Both the position numbers and the translations under genes were made by a program. Positions 1 to 7,776 of a DNA stretch of 21,751 nt are shown in pieces (position 1 is the first letter of the stretch; each line of letters starts with the position of its first letter). Source of the DNA: Deltaproteobacteria bacterium. Lineage in GTDB: Bacteria > Desulfobacterota > Binatia > DP-6. The stretch covers positions 1-21,751 of the forward strand of contig VBLD01000076.1 in the NCBI GenBank assembly GCA_005879205.1. The letters are read 5' to 3'. The notes beneath the pieces are model-generated. The model saw only the letters and a program-made list of their open reading frames with translations, was not told the DNA's origin and made no database searches.

Positions 1-234
1 GTGATGGCTCTCTCGCGCGAGCGGCTGAACGTCGGGCAGCTCGCGGCGCGCTTTCCGCTCTCGCGCCCCGCGATGTCGCACCATCTGAAGGTCCTGGCCG
101 ACGCCGGACTCCTAGTCCGCGAGCGGCAGGGGCGCGAGCGCGTCTATCGGCTCGACGTCAAGCGGTGCCGGAGCGCCGTCGACCATCTGCGGAAATTCGT
201 TCTCGACTGCTGCGCCGGGTCGGCCTGTTGCTGA
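1..234 (+). CDS. arsR: ArsR-family metalloid-responsive repressor, 5'-truncated by window edge
   Basis: The 77 visible residues form the second half of an ArsR/SmtB winged helix. The recognition helix segment reads SRPAMSHHLKVLADAGLL (about residues 21-38), followed by a wing with RxGRERVY. ArsR proteins normally have another 20-30 residues before this point, so the real start probably lies upstream of the window and the GTG at position 1 is only the first in-frame start visible. The C-terminus carries Cys70, Cys71, Cys76 and Cys77 (DCCAGSACC). A C-terminal CC plus a third Cys six residues on is the As(III) site in the Acidithiobacillus ferrooxidans type of ArsR, so this protein probably senses trivalent arsenicals directly and represses the operon. 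The next gene, 27 bases downstream on the same strand, is ArsI, which supports that role. Another thiophilic metal as inducer is possible. Confidence 0.85.
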   Translation: MMALSRERLNVGQLAARFPLSRPAMSHHLKVLADAGLLVRERQGRERVYRLDVKRCRSAVDHLRKFVLDCCAGSACC

Positions 235-261
235 CCGGCGCCAACCAATGGAGGTGACAGC

Positions 262-678
262 ATGGCCCAGAACACGTTCCACATCGCGCTCCAGGTGAAG
301 GACCTCGACGCCGCCATCGCCCGCTACCGGAAGCTCCTCGGCATCGAGCCGGCCAAGGTCCGCCACGACTACGCCAAGTTCGAGCTCGCCGACCCGCCCG
401 TCATCCTCTCGCTCAACCCGGGCGGCGAGCCGGGCACCGTCGCCCACCTGGGCATCCGCTACCCGGGCACGGCCGACGTCGCCACCGAGATGGTGCGCGT
501 CAAGGCCGAGGGCGTCGAAGTCCTCCAGCAGACGGGGACCACCTGCTGCTACGCCAAGGCCGACAAGTTCTGGGCGGTCGACGCCGACGGCATGCGCTGG
601 GAGATGTACGCCGTCACGGCCGACGCCGAGGCGGAGACGGCCGCCGACTCGGACGTCCAGGCGCTCGCCGCGCGGTAG
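262..678 (+). CDS. arsI: ArsI-type C-As lyase (glyoxalase/VOC-fold dioxygenase)
   Basis: The protein has 138 residues and one VOC fold. It matches ArsI/CadI, the Fe(II) dioxygenase that cleaves the carbon-arsenic bond of trivalent methylarsenicals and aromatic arsenicals. The diagnostic substrate motif TTCCYA is present (Cys95-Cys96), followed by K/DKFW. The metal triad is visible as His7 (TFHIALQV), His62 (AHLGIR) and Glu114 (RWEMYAV). The start is well supported: a strong Shine-Dalgarno GGAGGTGA at 250-257 lies five bases before the ATG. The gene follows the ArsR gene on the same strand and is probably repressed by it. The last 18 residues are an acidic/alanine-rich tail outside the fold. 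Some family members are annotated as cadmium-induced CadI, but the ArsR neighbour favours organoarsenical detoxification. Confidence 0.9.
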   Translation: MAQNTFHIALQVKDLDAAIARYRKLLGIEPAKVRHDYAKFELADPPVILSLNPGGEPGTVAHLGIRYPGTADVATEMVRVKAEGVEVLQQTGTTCCYAKADKFWAVDADGMRWEMYAVTADAEAETAADSDVQALAAR

Positions 679-799
679 CGGCTCCGGAGCAAGCCGGCGC
701 CCCAGATGACGGGGCTGTCCGAATCCATCGGCGCGGGTCTAAGTTCCGCTGCCCTTCGGCGCGCTTTGCCGCCCGCGATGTCCGAATTGTGGGTGCTTG

Positions 800-830
800 A
801 TCGCCCATATCTCGGGTGATAATCGCCCGA
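800..830. promoter_or_regulatory. Operator-like cluster of inverted half-sites
   Basis: Three 7-base half-sites sit close together: ATCGCCC at 800-806, its near-complement GGGTGAT at 814-820 and ATCGCCC again at 822-828. The last two form a 19-bp near-perfect palindrome, TCGGGTGAT-A-ATCGCCCGA (812-830, one mismatch). The cluster lies just upstream of the DUF4143 remnant, where that gene's promoter or start region would be expected. A binding site for an autoregulator is inference. The rest of 679-799 shows no gene. Confidence 0.4.
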
Positions 831-837
831 AGCCTGA

Positions 838-1299
838 GCGATCGTCACGCTACTACCGCCGTTCGCCGAGTCTCGGGCAAAGCGGCTGATCAAGACCCCG
901 AAGCTCTACGCGCTGGACACGGGGCTCGCGCTGCACCTGGCGGGTGTGGAAGACGAGGACGCCCTCAGTCGCCAGCCGGGCGCCGGCGCATGGCTGGAAA
1001 ACGTGGTCCTGAACGACCTGCTCGCATGGCGAGAGACCGAGGTGAAGAAGCCGGGAGTCTTCTACCGCCGCAGCGCAGGCGGAGAGGAGGTCGACTTCGT
1101 CGTCGAGCGACGCGGCCGCCTCCTCCCCATCGAGGTGAAGGCGGCGCGAAGCGTCCGCACGGCAGACGCCCGGGCGCTCGACGCCTTCTGCCAGGAGTTC
1201 GGGCGCCGGTCGCCCTTCGGCCTCTTGCTGTACGACGGCCGCGACATCCTGCAGCTCACCAGGACGACGCTCGCGGCGCCACTCGGCGCCGTGTTGTGA
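838..1299 (+). pseudogene. C-terminal remnant of an ATPase with DUF4143 domain
   Basis: From just after an in-frame TGA at 835-837 the frame reads as the C-terminal third of the AAA/DUF4143 ATP-binding protein family. It begins with the family's VTLLPPF stretch, then KRLIKTPKLYALDTGLALHL and GAWLENVVLNDLL. The restriction-endonuclease-like strand pair follows (EEVDFV, then PIEVKAAR), and the C-terminal barrel-like end reaches 1299. Family members are usually about 380-430 residues with an N-terminal Walker A/B ATPase; that part is absent and there is no credible start codon or ribosome-binding site before 880. An ATG at 946 would give a 117-residue fragment, but it cuts into the domain. The simplest reading is a decayed gene that lost its 5' two-thirds. 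A stand-alone short protein is possible but less likely. Confidence 0.75.
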
Positions 1300-1372
1300 C
1301 GTATGCAACGCGGGCGCACCTCCGCCATCTGCGAGCGGCCGGCGTTGTGGACGCACGCGAAGAGCACCGTGG

Positions 1373-2287
1373 TCACGCCGGATGCCGTGCGAGGTAGCGA
1401 CGCGTGTACGAGCAGGTCGGCACCACGCGCAGCCCCTCGGCCCGCGCGTGGTCGAGGGCCGCGCGGGTGAGCTCCGCGGCGAGGTTGCCGCCGCGCAGGG
1501 CGGGAGGGGTATAGGTATGCAGCACGTCGAGGATGTCCTCCCGCCGCTCGTAGACGAGGAACGCCTCGGCATCGCGAACGCGGATCGAGAACCGTCCGGG
1601 ACGGTGCTCCACCCAGCGGGCGACGTGCTCCGCCACGTAATAGGCGTGGATGGTGCCGAGGAACCGCCCGACGTCCCGCTCGATCGCCGCCTTGCCCTCG
1701 GCCGAGAGGTAGAGCCGGCGCTCGAGGTCTTCGGCGGAGGCGAAGTGGATCTCCGCGAAGCCGTCGTAGGGCGGTGCGTCGGCCCCGAGGCGCTCGTCGA
1801 CGACGCTCGTCACGTAGCGGCTCATGCCGTGGTGCTCGAGCGCGAGCGGCACGTGGCGCTCGAGCCAGTGGCGGAGGAAGTCCCCCCGGGTCTGCCCCGG
1901 AGCACGGGCGAGCGCCACCACGAGCTTCACGCCCGGCGTCTGGCCGAGCGACGGCGCCTCGGCGGGCGCCCGCTGGACGTGCTCCGTGGTCGCATAGGCG
2001 TCGGCGCCGCCGAGGAAGCGGGCCACGTCGTCGGCGATCGCGCGCTCGCCGATCTGGGAGTCGTAGAGTCGCTCGCGGTAGTCGGCGAGCGAGTCGAACC
2101 AGAGCGTGCCGATCGAGTCGAGCAGCGGGGCGGGCCCGCGCGTGCCCTCGACGACGTTCACGACGTAGCGCCGGAGCGTCGGGTGGTGGGCGAGCGCCAG
2201 CGGCACGTGTCCGGCGATGAGCCGCTCGACGTACTGCTCGTGCGTCAGATCCGCACGGCGGCGGCAGAGGAAGAAGAGCTTCGTCAT
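1373..2287 (-). CDS. EthD-EthD-acetyltransferase (GNAT, CG type) fusion protein
   Basis: The protein has 304 residues in three parts. Residues 1-105 and about 118-225 are two copies of an EthD-like ferredoxin-fold domain: each has the H/R-x-x-Y/F-x-x-x-W/L start, a GHVPLAL or RHVPLALEHH helix and a closing SADD/AEDLERRLY-type helix. Residues about 226-304 resemble the short Acetyltransf_CG GNAT domain, with DVLHTYTPPALRGG, a LTRAALDHARAEGLRVVP helix-strand and the conserved VPTCSYTRRYLARHP ending. EthD domains occur in cytochrome P450-linked ether degradation and in dimeric alpha-beta-barrel proteins of unknown substrate. The CG-type GNATs are small acyltransferases with a conserved Cys, here in PTCSY. 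The ATG overlaps the stop of the upstream esterase gene by four bases (ATGA), so the two are probably translationally coupled. Catalytic function is not established. Confidence 0.85.
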   Translation of the reverse strand: MTKLFFLCRRRADLTHEQYVERLIAGHVPLALAHHPTLRRYVVNVVEGTRGPAPLLDSIGTLWFDSLADYRERLYDSQIGERAIADDVARFLGGADAYATTEHVQRAPAEAPSLGQTPGVKLVVALARAPGQTRGDFLRHWLERHVPLALEHHGMSRYVTSVVDERLGADAPPYDGFAEIHFASAEDLERRLYLSAEGKAAIERDVGRFLGTIHAYYVAEHVARWVEHRPGRFSIRVRDAEAFLVYERREDILDVLHTYTPPALRGGNLAAELTRAALDHARAEGLRVVPTCSYTRRYLARHPA

Positions 2288-3075
2288 GTCGCTGGATGCG
2301 CCTCGAAGAAGCGCCAGATGCGGTCGGTGGCGCCGACCGGCCAGCGATGCGCCTGCGGTCCCTCACAGTAGACGAGGTCGGCGGCGCACCCGGTGTAGTG
2401 CTCGCAGCCGCCGTCCGCCGCCGCCGGCCCGCAGCCGCCGGCCCGCGCCCACCAGGCGCGGGCTCCGGCGATGAGGTCGGCCGACACCACGCGGTCGGCG
2501 CGGCCGTAGAGCAGGAGCACCGGCATGGGCCGAGCCGGCCTGCACGAGCCGAGGTCGAGGGCGCCCGCGACGGGGGCGATCGCGTCGATTCGATCGGCGA
2601 GCGCGCAGCCGAGCAGATTCGCGAAGAAGCCGCCGTTGGACATCCCGGTCGCGAAGACGCGCCGCCGGTCGACGCAGCGCTCCTGCTCGAGGCGGTCGAG
2701 GAGCGCGCGCACGAAGTCGACGTCGCGCGTCTCGGCGGGCCGCATGTCCCAGCCGCGCCCGGTCGTGCCGAGCAGCGCCACGCCCTCGTGCCCCTCGGGA
2801 TGCACGGCGATGAAGCGCTCGCGCTGCGCGAGCCGGCCCCAGCCCGTCCACCAGCGGAGTCCCCGCGCGCTGGCACGAAAGCCGTGGAAGGCGAGCACCA
2901 CCGGCAGCGGCCCGTCGGCGGCGGGCGCGTCGAGCAGGTAGCCGCGCTCTTCGCCTCCCACCGCGACGGTGCGCCGCACGCCGCGAACCGTCCCCGGTCG
3001 GCGGCCGCCACAGCCGGCGCTCGGCTGCGGCGGGACCTCCTTCGCTGCCGCCAGCGCCGCCCGCTCCGCGCCCAC
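2284..3075 (-). CDS. LpqC/poly(3-hydroxybutyrate)-depolymerase-type esterase
   Basis: The 263-residue alpha/beta-hydrolase belongs to the PHB-depolymerase/LpqC esterase family. Visible features are the oxyanion strand VVLAFHGFRAS (about 59-70), the nucleophile elbow GMSNGG with Ser146, the acid in LLYGRADRVV (Asp194) and the catalytic His243 in GPQAHRWP. Paired Cys around 215-237 may form disulfides, as in exported relatives. The GTG start at 3075 has no ribosome-binding site. Just upstream, in another frame, lies a complete lipoprotein signal peptide (3133-3074) that most likely belongs to this gene, so a one-base frameshift seems to separate export signal and enzyme. The product would then be a surface or periplasmic lipoprotein acting on short-chain polyesters or feruloyl-type esters. 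It is followed, with a four-base overlap, by the EthD-fusion gene. Confidence 0.82.
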   Translation of the reverse strand: MGAERAALAAAKEVPPQPSAGCGGRRPGTVRGVRRTVAVGGEERGYLLDAPAADGPLPVVLAFHGFRASARGLRWWTGWGRLAQRERFIAVHPEGHEGVALLGTTGRGWDMRPAETRDVDFVRALLDRLEQERCVDRRRVFATGMSNGGFFANLLGCALADRIDAIAPVAGALDLGSCRPARPMPVLLLYGRADRVVSADLIAGARAWWARAGGCGPAAADGGCEHYTGCAADLVYCEGPQAHRWPVGATDRIWRFFEAHPAT

Positions 3076-3133
3076 AGGCCGCGAGCCCGGCGACGATCAC
3101 CACGAGCCGCAGGGCGGGCCGCGTCGCGCGCAC
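3074..3133 (-). other. Out-of-frame lipoprotein signal peptide, probable N-terminus of the esterase
   Basis: A GTG at 3131-3133 opens 20 codons with a textbook lipoprotein signal: two Arg near the start, a hydrophobic core (LRLVVIVAG) and the lipobox LAAC, with Cys20 encoded at 3074-3076. This frame continues as low-complexity sequence and is offset by one base from the esterase frame, which begins its recognisable domain about 60 bases later. Removing one base between about 3015 and 3073 would fuse the signal to the esterase. Whether the shift is a sequencing error or a real lesion cannot be told from one sequence. Confidence 0.55.
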
Positions 3134-5927
3134 GGGTCGACCGCGCCGTCGCGCGCTGCTCGGGCACCAAGGCGACGTACTGCTCGGTGGTCCGCTGCAG
3201 GCGGTCGCTGAGCACCCGGGTGAGGTTCAGGAACACCTTGGACGCGATGCGCGGGTAGCGGAGCTGGATGCGGCGGAGGAAGCGCTCGTCGACCGCGAGG
3301 ACCTCCAGGTCGCCGGCGGCGACCACGTCGGCGCTCCGCTCGGCGTGGCGCACGAGGCCCATCTCGCCGAACACGTCGCCCCGCCGGTGCTCGGCCACCC
3401 GCCGCCGCTCCTGGTCGCTGCCTGCCCACACCTCGGCGCGGCCACGGATGATGACGAACATCTCGTCGCCCAGCTCGCCGCGGCGGATGACCGTCTCGCC
3501 GGGCGCGAAGCGCCGGAGCTCGCCCATCAGGACGACGATGCGCGCCTGCGCCGGACGGAGACCGGCGAAGAGCGGGATCGTCCGGGCCGGCTGCTGGCCG
3601 AGCTTCACCCCGACGAGGTCCCAGAGCGTGATCACCTTGGTGGTGGCGAGGAGCGCCGGGAGGAGCACGAGGTTCGCCCCGAGCGAGGCGGCCATGGTGA
3701 AGCCGGTCAGGATGCCGAAGTTCTGGATCGGCACGAAGCTCGAGAAGGCGAAGGTGAGGAAGCCGAGGAAGAGCGCCACCGTGGTGTACACGATCGGCAC
3801 GCCGACGGTCCGGAGCGTCCGGACCAGCGCCGCCACCTGGTCGGTCTCGCCGCGCAGCTCCTGGTTCAACCGCGCCATGTAGTGGATGGTCGAGTCGACC
3901 GCGATGCCGAGCGCGATCGCCGCGATCAGGCTCGTGCCGAGGTTCAGCAGGATGCCGAGCCACCCCATCACGCCGAAGAACAGCACGATCGGCACGACGT
4001 TCGGCAGGATGGCGAAGAAGCCGATGCGCGCCGACAGGAACATCAGCGCCAGCACGACGAAGATGATGCCGAGCGCGAGCGACAGGCTCTTGATCTGCCC
4101 GGCCACGATGTCCGACGTCGTCCCCGAGAGCAGCACGAGGTTGCCGGTGGCGTGCACGCGGAGCTCGGCCGGGAAGTGCGCCGCCACCCAGTCGTGGATG
4201 CGCGCGAGCGTCTGCTCGATGCGGCGCGAGCCGGAGAGGTTGGTGCGGACGAGGACGTTGGTCTCGCCGAAGTCCTCGGTGACGACGCTCTTGAAGGTGG
4301 CCGGGCTGGTCGCGATCATGCTGAGCACGGGATCGAGGTTCTTCGGCTCCTCGAGAAACGACCTCGGCTTGGGCGCCGCGATGATGTTGCCGTCCTCGTC
4401 GATCACCAGGTCGCCCGAGCCGCTGCGGTTGAGCCCGCTCTCCAGGAGCTCCATGTAGTCGACCAGCGAGATCGACGACGTGATGCCCGGAAGCGCGCTG
4501 AGGAAGCGCTGCAGCTCCTTGATCTCCTTCAGCACCTCCCAGCGCTTGAGGAAGCCCGGACTGGGCCCCTCGATCACGATGTAGAAGGGGTTGCTGCCGA
4601 CGATCTCGCGGTTGATCGTCTCGGCTTCGACCCGCACCTCGGACTTCGGGTCGAAGTAGTAGAGGAAGTCGGAGTCGACGCGGATCGCGAGCGCGCCGAG
4701 GAGGCCGACGACGCACAATCCCGCCGCGCCGGCGAGGATCTTGGCGCGCGAGGCGTAGGCGTGCTGCCCGAGGCGAGTGAGGGCGCGGGAGAGCCGCGGC
4801 GAGATCTTTCCCGAGCGCGCGGTCCGCGGCTCGGTGCCGAGGAGCTGGAGGGCCGCGGGCAGGAAGCCGAGCGACGTGCAGGTGAGACACGCGATGCCCA
4901 CCACCGCGAACAGCCCGAGATCGCGGATCGCGGTGATCCGGTTCACCCCGAGCGACCCGAAGCCGATCGCGGTCACCACCGCCGAGATGAGGAGCGGGAG
5001 CCAGACCCGCATGAAGGCGCGCACGACCAGCTCCTCGCGCGGCGCCCGCAGATCCACCTGCTCGTAATAGCGCGCCATCACGTGGATGGCGTACGAGCTG
5101 CCGACCACGAGGAGCAGGGGCGGCAGGACGAACGTGCCGAGGGTGAGCGCCTTGCCGTCGAGGACGAGGGCGCCGAGGGTCCACACCAGCGCCATCACGA
5201 CCGACACCACCGGCAGCACGACGCCGCGCACCGTCCAGAACGAGAGCCAGAGGACGACGAGGATGACGAGGAGCGCGATCGGCGTGAAGCGGAAGAGGTC
5301 GCGCCGCATGAGGTCGACGGCGGCCTGCTTCACGTGCGCCGCGCCGGTGTAGAAGAACCGCTCGGGCCCGCTCTCCGCCGCCAGCACCCGGCGGATATTG
5401 TCGTCGATACCGAGGTCGAGATACTCGGCGTCGGTCAGGTTCCGGAAGAAGACGTTGATCGCCGCGCCCTTGAAGTCGTCGGCGACCAGGTTCTTGCCGT
5501 AGAGCGGGGTGCTGCGGAGCTTGCGCTTGAGCTCCTCCACCTCGACAGGGGAGGGCGGAATGCTCGGCAGCAAGCGCGGCGGCTTGAAGACGTCCTCCGC
5601 CGGGTCGACCGCGTTGGCGATGCTGAGCACCCGCTCGACGCCCGAGACGTGGCCGAGCGCGTCGGTGACGCGGGCGATCTTCTCGACCGTCGCCGGCGCG
5701 AAGATGTCGTCCGCCCGGACGCCCACCACGCCGACGTCGTCGCTGCCGAAGGTGGCGCGTACCCGCGTGTAGTACTCGATCTCGGGGTCGCCCGCGGGGA
5801 GCACGCTCTCGAGCGAGCTCTCGATGCGGATGCGGAGCGCGAAGATGCCGAGCACCGCGGTGACGAGCAGGTTCGCCGCTACGAAGACGACCGGGTAGCG
5901 AACGAGCCACCGCGCGAAGCGGTTCAT
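3097..5927 (-). CDS. MMPL/RND-superfamily exporter with C-terminal cyclic-nucleotide-binding domain; 3' end disturbed
   Basis: The inner-membrane protein has RND topology: TM1 at 11-31, a periplasmic loop to about 205, five close TMs (about 211-365), then TM7, a second loop (about 420-600) and a final six-TM block containing GIAVDSTIHYMARL, the counterpart of the proton-relay motif. Residues about 775-915 form a Crp-type cNMP-binding fold (ELGDEMFVIIRGRAEVW, GDVFGEMGL, ERSADVV) ending in LNLTRVLSDRL. Such pumps export lipids, hopanoids or hydrophobic compounds; the cNMP domain suggests activity controlled by a second messenger. The first ATG is 10 bases after the upstream OMP gene's stop. The domain ends near 3170, but the frame has no stop until 1062, running through two real genes. 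The adjacent frame stops at 3097, used here as a provisional end, so a frameshift near 3100-3180 is likely. Confidence 0.8.
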
Positions 5928-5937
5928 CCGGGCTGCG

Positions 5938-7143
5938 CTAGAAGGTGCCCTCGACCCCGGCGGTGGGAATGACGGTGCCGTTGCGGAGCCCGTCGTCGTT
6001 CAGGGCGAAGATGCCGTTGGCGAACACCATGATCTGGCGCCAGACCACGGCGCGCGCGCCGAACGAGAGGTCGAAGAAGTCCTTGCGGTCGAAGGAGACG
6101 CCGAGGAGCGGCCGCTCCTGCACGCCGGCCGCGGTGAGGTGCAGGAAGTTCGTGTCGCTCGCCGCCGCGCTCTCCTTGAACTGGCTGCGCCCGAGGAAGG
6201 CGAGCGACACGCCGATGCGCTTGGTGACGTCGACGTCGGCGCCGAGCCCGTAGCGCGCCTGGCTCCGCTCGACGTCGTCGGTGCGCAGGTCGATGCCGAG
6301 GTTGGCGTGCGGCTCGACTCGCGACCAGAGCACGGTCGACAGATAGAGGAACGGCGAGGCCTCGAAGTCGCCGGTGCCCTGGAAGTCGTCCTGGTTTCCC
6401 GACGGCAGGCGGAGCTGGAGGCCCGCGGCCGAGCGGAGTCCGCTCTGCTCCGCGAACTGGTACTTCGCGCGCAGCAGGATGTCCCCCACCCCGACCGCGT
6501 TGCCTCGCGTGATGCCGTTGCGCGGCGGCTCGGGGGCCGGGCTGAAGCTCCCGCCGGGTGGCGCCGTCTCGAGCACCTGGCTGTGGACGCCGGCGGCGAA
6601 GTCGGTGTCGATGACGGGGACGAGCAGGTTCACGTCCACGTTGTCGAGCACTCCGTAGGTGAGGCTGAGCGAGCCGATGTTGCTGTGGATCTTGAGGCCG
6701 TAGCGGAGCCGGTTGGCGGTCTGCCTGAGCAGGTTCCCCGCCGAGTCGAACTCCTGGATGACGATCCGGTCGGGCGCCTCCAGCCGTTTGATGCTGCGGC
6801 CGTCGAAGTCGTCGAACTGGACGTACTGATAGCTGACGTTCACGTTGAGCTTGCCGCGCCCGAGCGTGTCCGGCCGCTCGAGGAAGAGGGGTCCGAGGGT
6901 CTCGGACGTCCGCTCGAAGATCTCGAGCTGCGGGTTGTAGCGGTAGGTGTAGCCCGCAGAGGCCGAGATGATCGGCAGGTTGCGGGCCGCCGTGTCGGCG
7001 ATGTTGTCGGCGAGGGCGTCGAAGGCCGAGCCCCCGGCGATGCCCACCGTGAGCGAGCTGGCCCGCAGCTGGTCGCGGAGCGATGCTGCCGGTGCAGAGC
7101 AGGGGATCAGGACGAGGAAAACCAGCAGTCGCGCGGCTCTCAC
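5938..7143 (-). CDS. Outer-membrane beta-barrel protein (MetA-pathway/phenol-degradation transporter type)
   Basis: About 401 residues beginning with a Sec signal peptide (RAARLLVFLVLIPCSAPAAS), then amphipathic beta-strands with alternating aromatic residues and a final strand ending in Phe (AGVEGTF), as expected for BAM-inserted barrels. Strand sequences such as GVLDNVDVNLLVPV, GVGDILLRAKYQF and LQLRLPSGNQDDF are typical of the Phenol_MetA_deg/transporter family, whose members are thought to pass hydrophobic substrates through the outer membrane. An ATG at 7158 is in frame, but GGAGGAGGT between it and the GTG at 7143 is a strong ribosome-binding site placed for the GTG, and the signal peptide is more regular from there. 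It is the first gene of a minus-strand operon with the RND exporter 10 bases downstream, so barrel and pump may form one export route; this is inference. Confidence 0.8.
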   Translation of the reverse strand: MRAARLLVFLVLIPCSAPAASLRDQLRASSLTVGIAGGSAFDALADNIADTAARNLPIISASAGYTYRYNPQLEIFERTSETLGPLFLERPDTLGRGKLNVNVSYQYVQFDDFDGRSIKRLEAPDRIVIQEFDSAGNLLRQTANRLRYGLKIHSNIGSLSLTYGVLDNVDVNLLVPVIDTDFAAGVHSQVLETAPPGGSFSPAPEPPRNGITRGNAVGVGDILLRAKYQFAEQSGLRSAAGLQLRLPSGNQDDFQGTGDFEASPFLYLSTVLWSRVEPHANLGIDLRTDDVERSQARYGLGADVDVTKRIGVSLAFLGRSQFKESAAASDTNFLHLTAAGVQERPLLGVSFDRKDFFDLSFGARAVVWRQIMVFANGIFALNDDGLRNGTVIPTAGVEGTF

Positions 7144-7312
7144 GGCACCTCCTCCCATTCGGCCGGTGCTCCGGCCCGACTCCGGAGCGGCTCAGCGGAC
7201 GAACGACGCCCGGACCTTCTGAAGTCGTTTGAGCTCGGCTTTAAGTGTTTTCGAGCCCCGGAGCAAGGGCTGCGCTTCGCGCCCGGGCGCGGATGAGGTA
7301 GAACGGCCCGCC

Positions 7313-7768
7313 ATGCGGGCCCAACGCTTCACCGTCCGGATCTGCGTCCTTTCCCTCGCGCTCGCGGCGCTGGCGAGCGCCGCGCTCTCGCCCGAGCTCG
7401 ACCGCGCGCTCAAGGAGAGCAAGTACGTCTACGTGCAGAGCGAGCGGAAGTCCGGCGAGCTCGGGAAGCCCGCGGAGATCTGGTTCTTCTACGATGCGGG
7501 CACGGTGTACGTCGCCTCCCCACCCACCGCGTGGCGCGTGCGGCGCATCAAGGCGGGACGGCGAAAGGCGCGGATCGCGGTCGGCAAGCCCGACGGGCCC
7601 TCGTTCGCCGCGACCGGCCGGACGCTGCACGACGCCGCCATCGAGGAGCGACTCCTCGCCGCCTACGCGCGCAAATACCCCGACGGCTGGACGCGCTTCG
7701 AAGAGAAGTTTCGCACGGGCTTCAAGGACGGGAGCCGGATCCTCATCGCGTACATGCCTGCGACCTGA
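7313..7768 (+). CDS. Exported pyridoxamine-5'-phosphate-oxidase-like split-barrel protein
   Basis: A 151-residue protein starting at the ATG at 7313. A signal peptide (hydrophobic core RICVLSLALAALASAAL) precedes a split beta-barrel of the PNPOx/F420-binding type: KYVYVQSERKSGELGKPAEI, WFFYDAGTVYVASPP, and a strand with RKARIAVG corresponding to the 'RVAVAVG' strand of cytoplasmic relatives. The C-terminal helix region (AAYARKYPDGWTRFEEKF) is also seen in small family members. The fold binds FMN, F420 or haem, or none. Having it behind a signal peptide is unusual because FMN and F420 are normally loaded in the cytoplasm, so a haem or lipid ligand is possible. An in-frame upstream start at 7229 would bury the signal peptide and is not preferred. 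The flavin-reductase gene follows after 8 bases and shares the same fold, suggesting co-transcription. Confidence 0.7.
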   Translation: MRAQRFTVRICVLSLALAALASAALSPELDRALKESKYVYVQSERKSGELGKPAEIWFFYDAGTVYVASPPTAWRVRRIKAGRRKARIAVGKPDGPSFAATGRTLHDAAIEERLLAAYARKYPDGWTRFEEKFRTGFKDGSRILIAYMPAT

Positions 7769-7776
7769 CGCGGCCG

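Noticed and set aside
1062..3096. Continuation of the exporter frame through the esterase, EthD and DUF4143 regions
   Set aside because: The translation is Arg/Ala-rich noise after the cNMP domain, while other frames there encode recognisable proteins; a lost stop or frameshift explains it.
3345..5972. Long open frame of about 875 codons on the plus strand opposite the exporter
   Set aside because: It is an Arg/Glu/His/Asp-biased shadow of a well-recognised RND exporter on the minus strand and has no domain or start signal.
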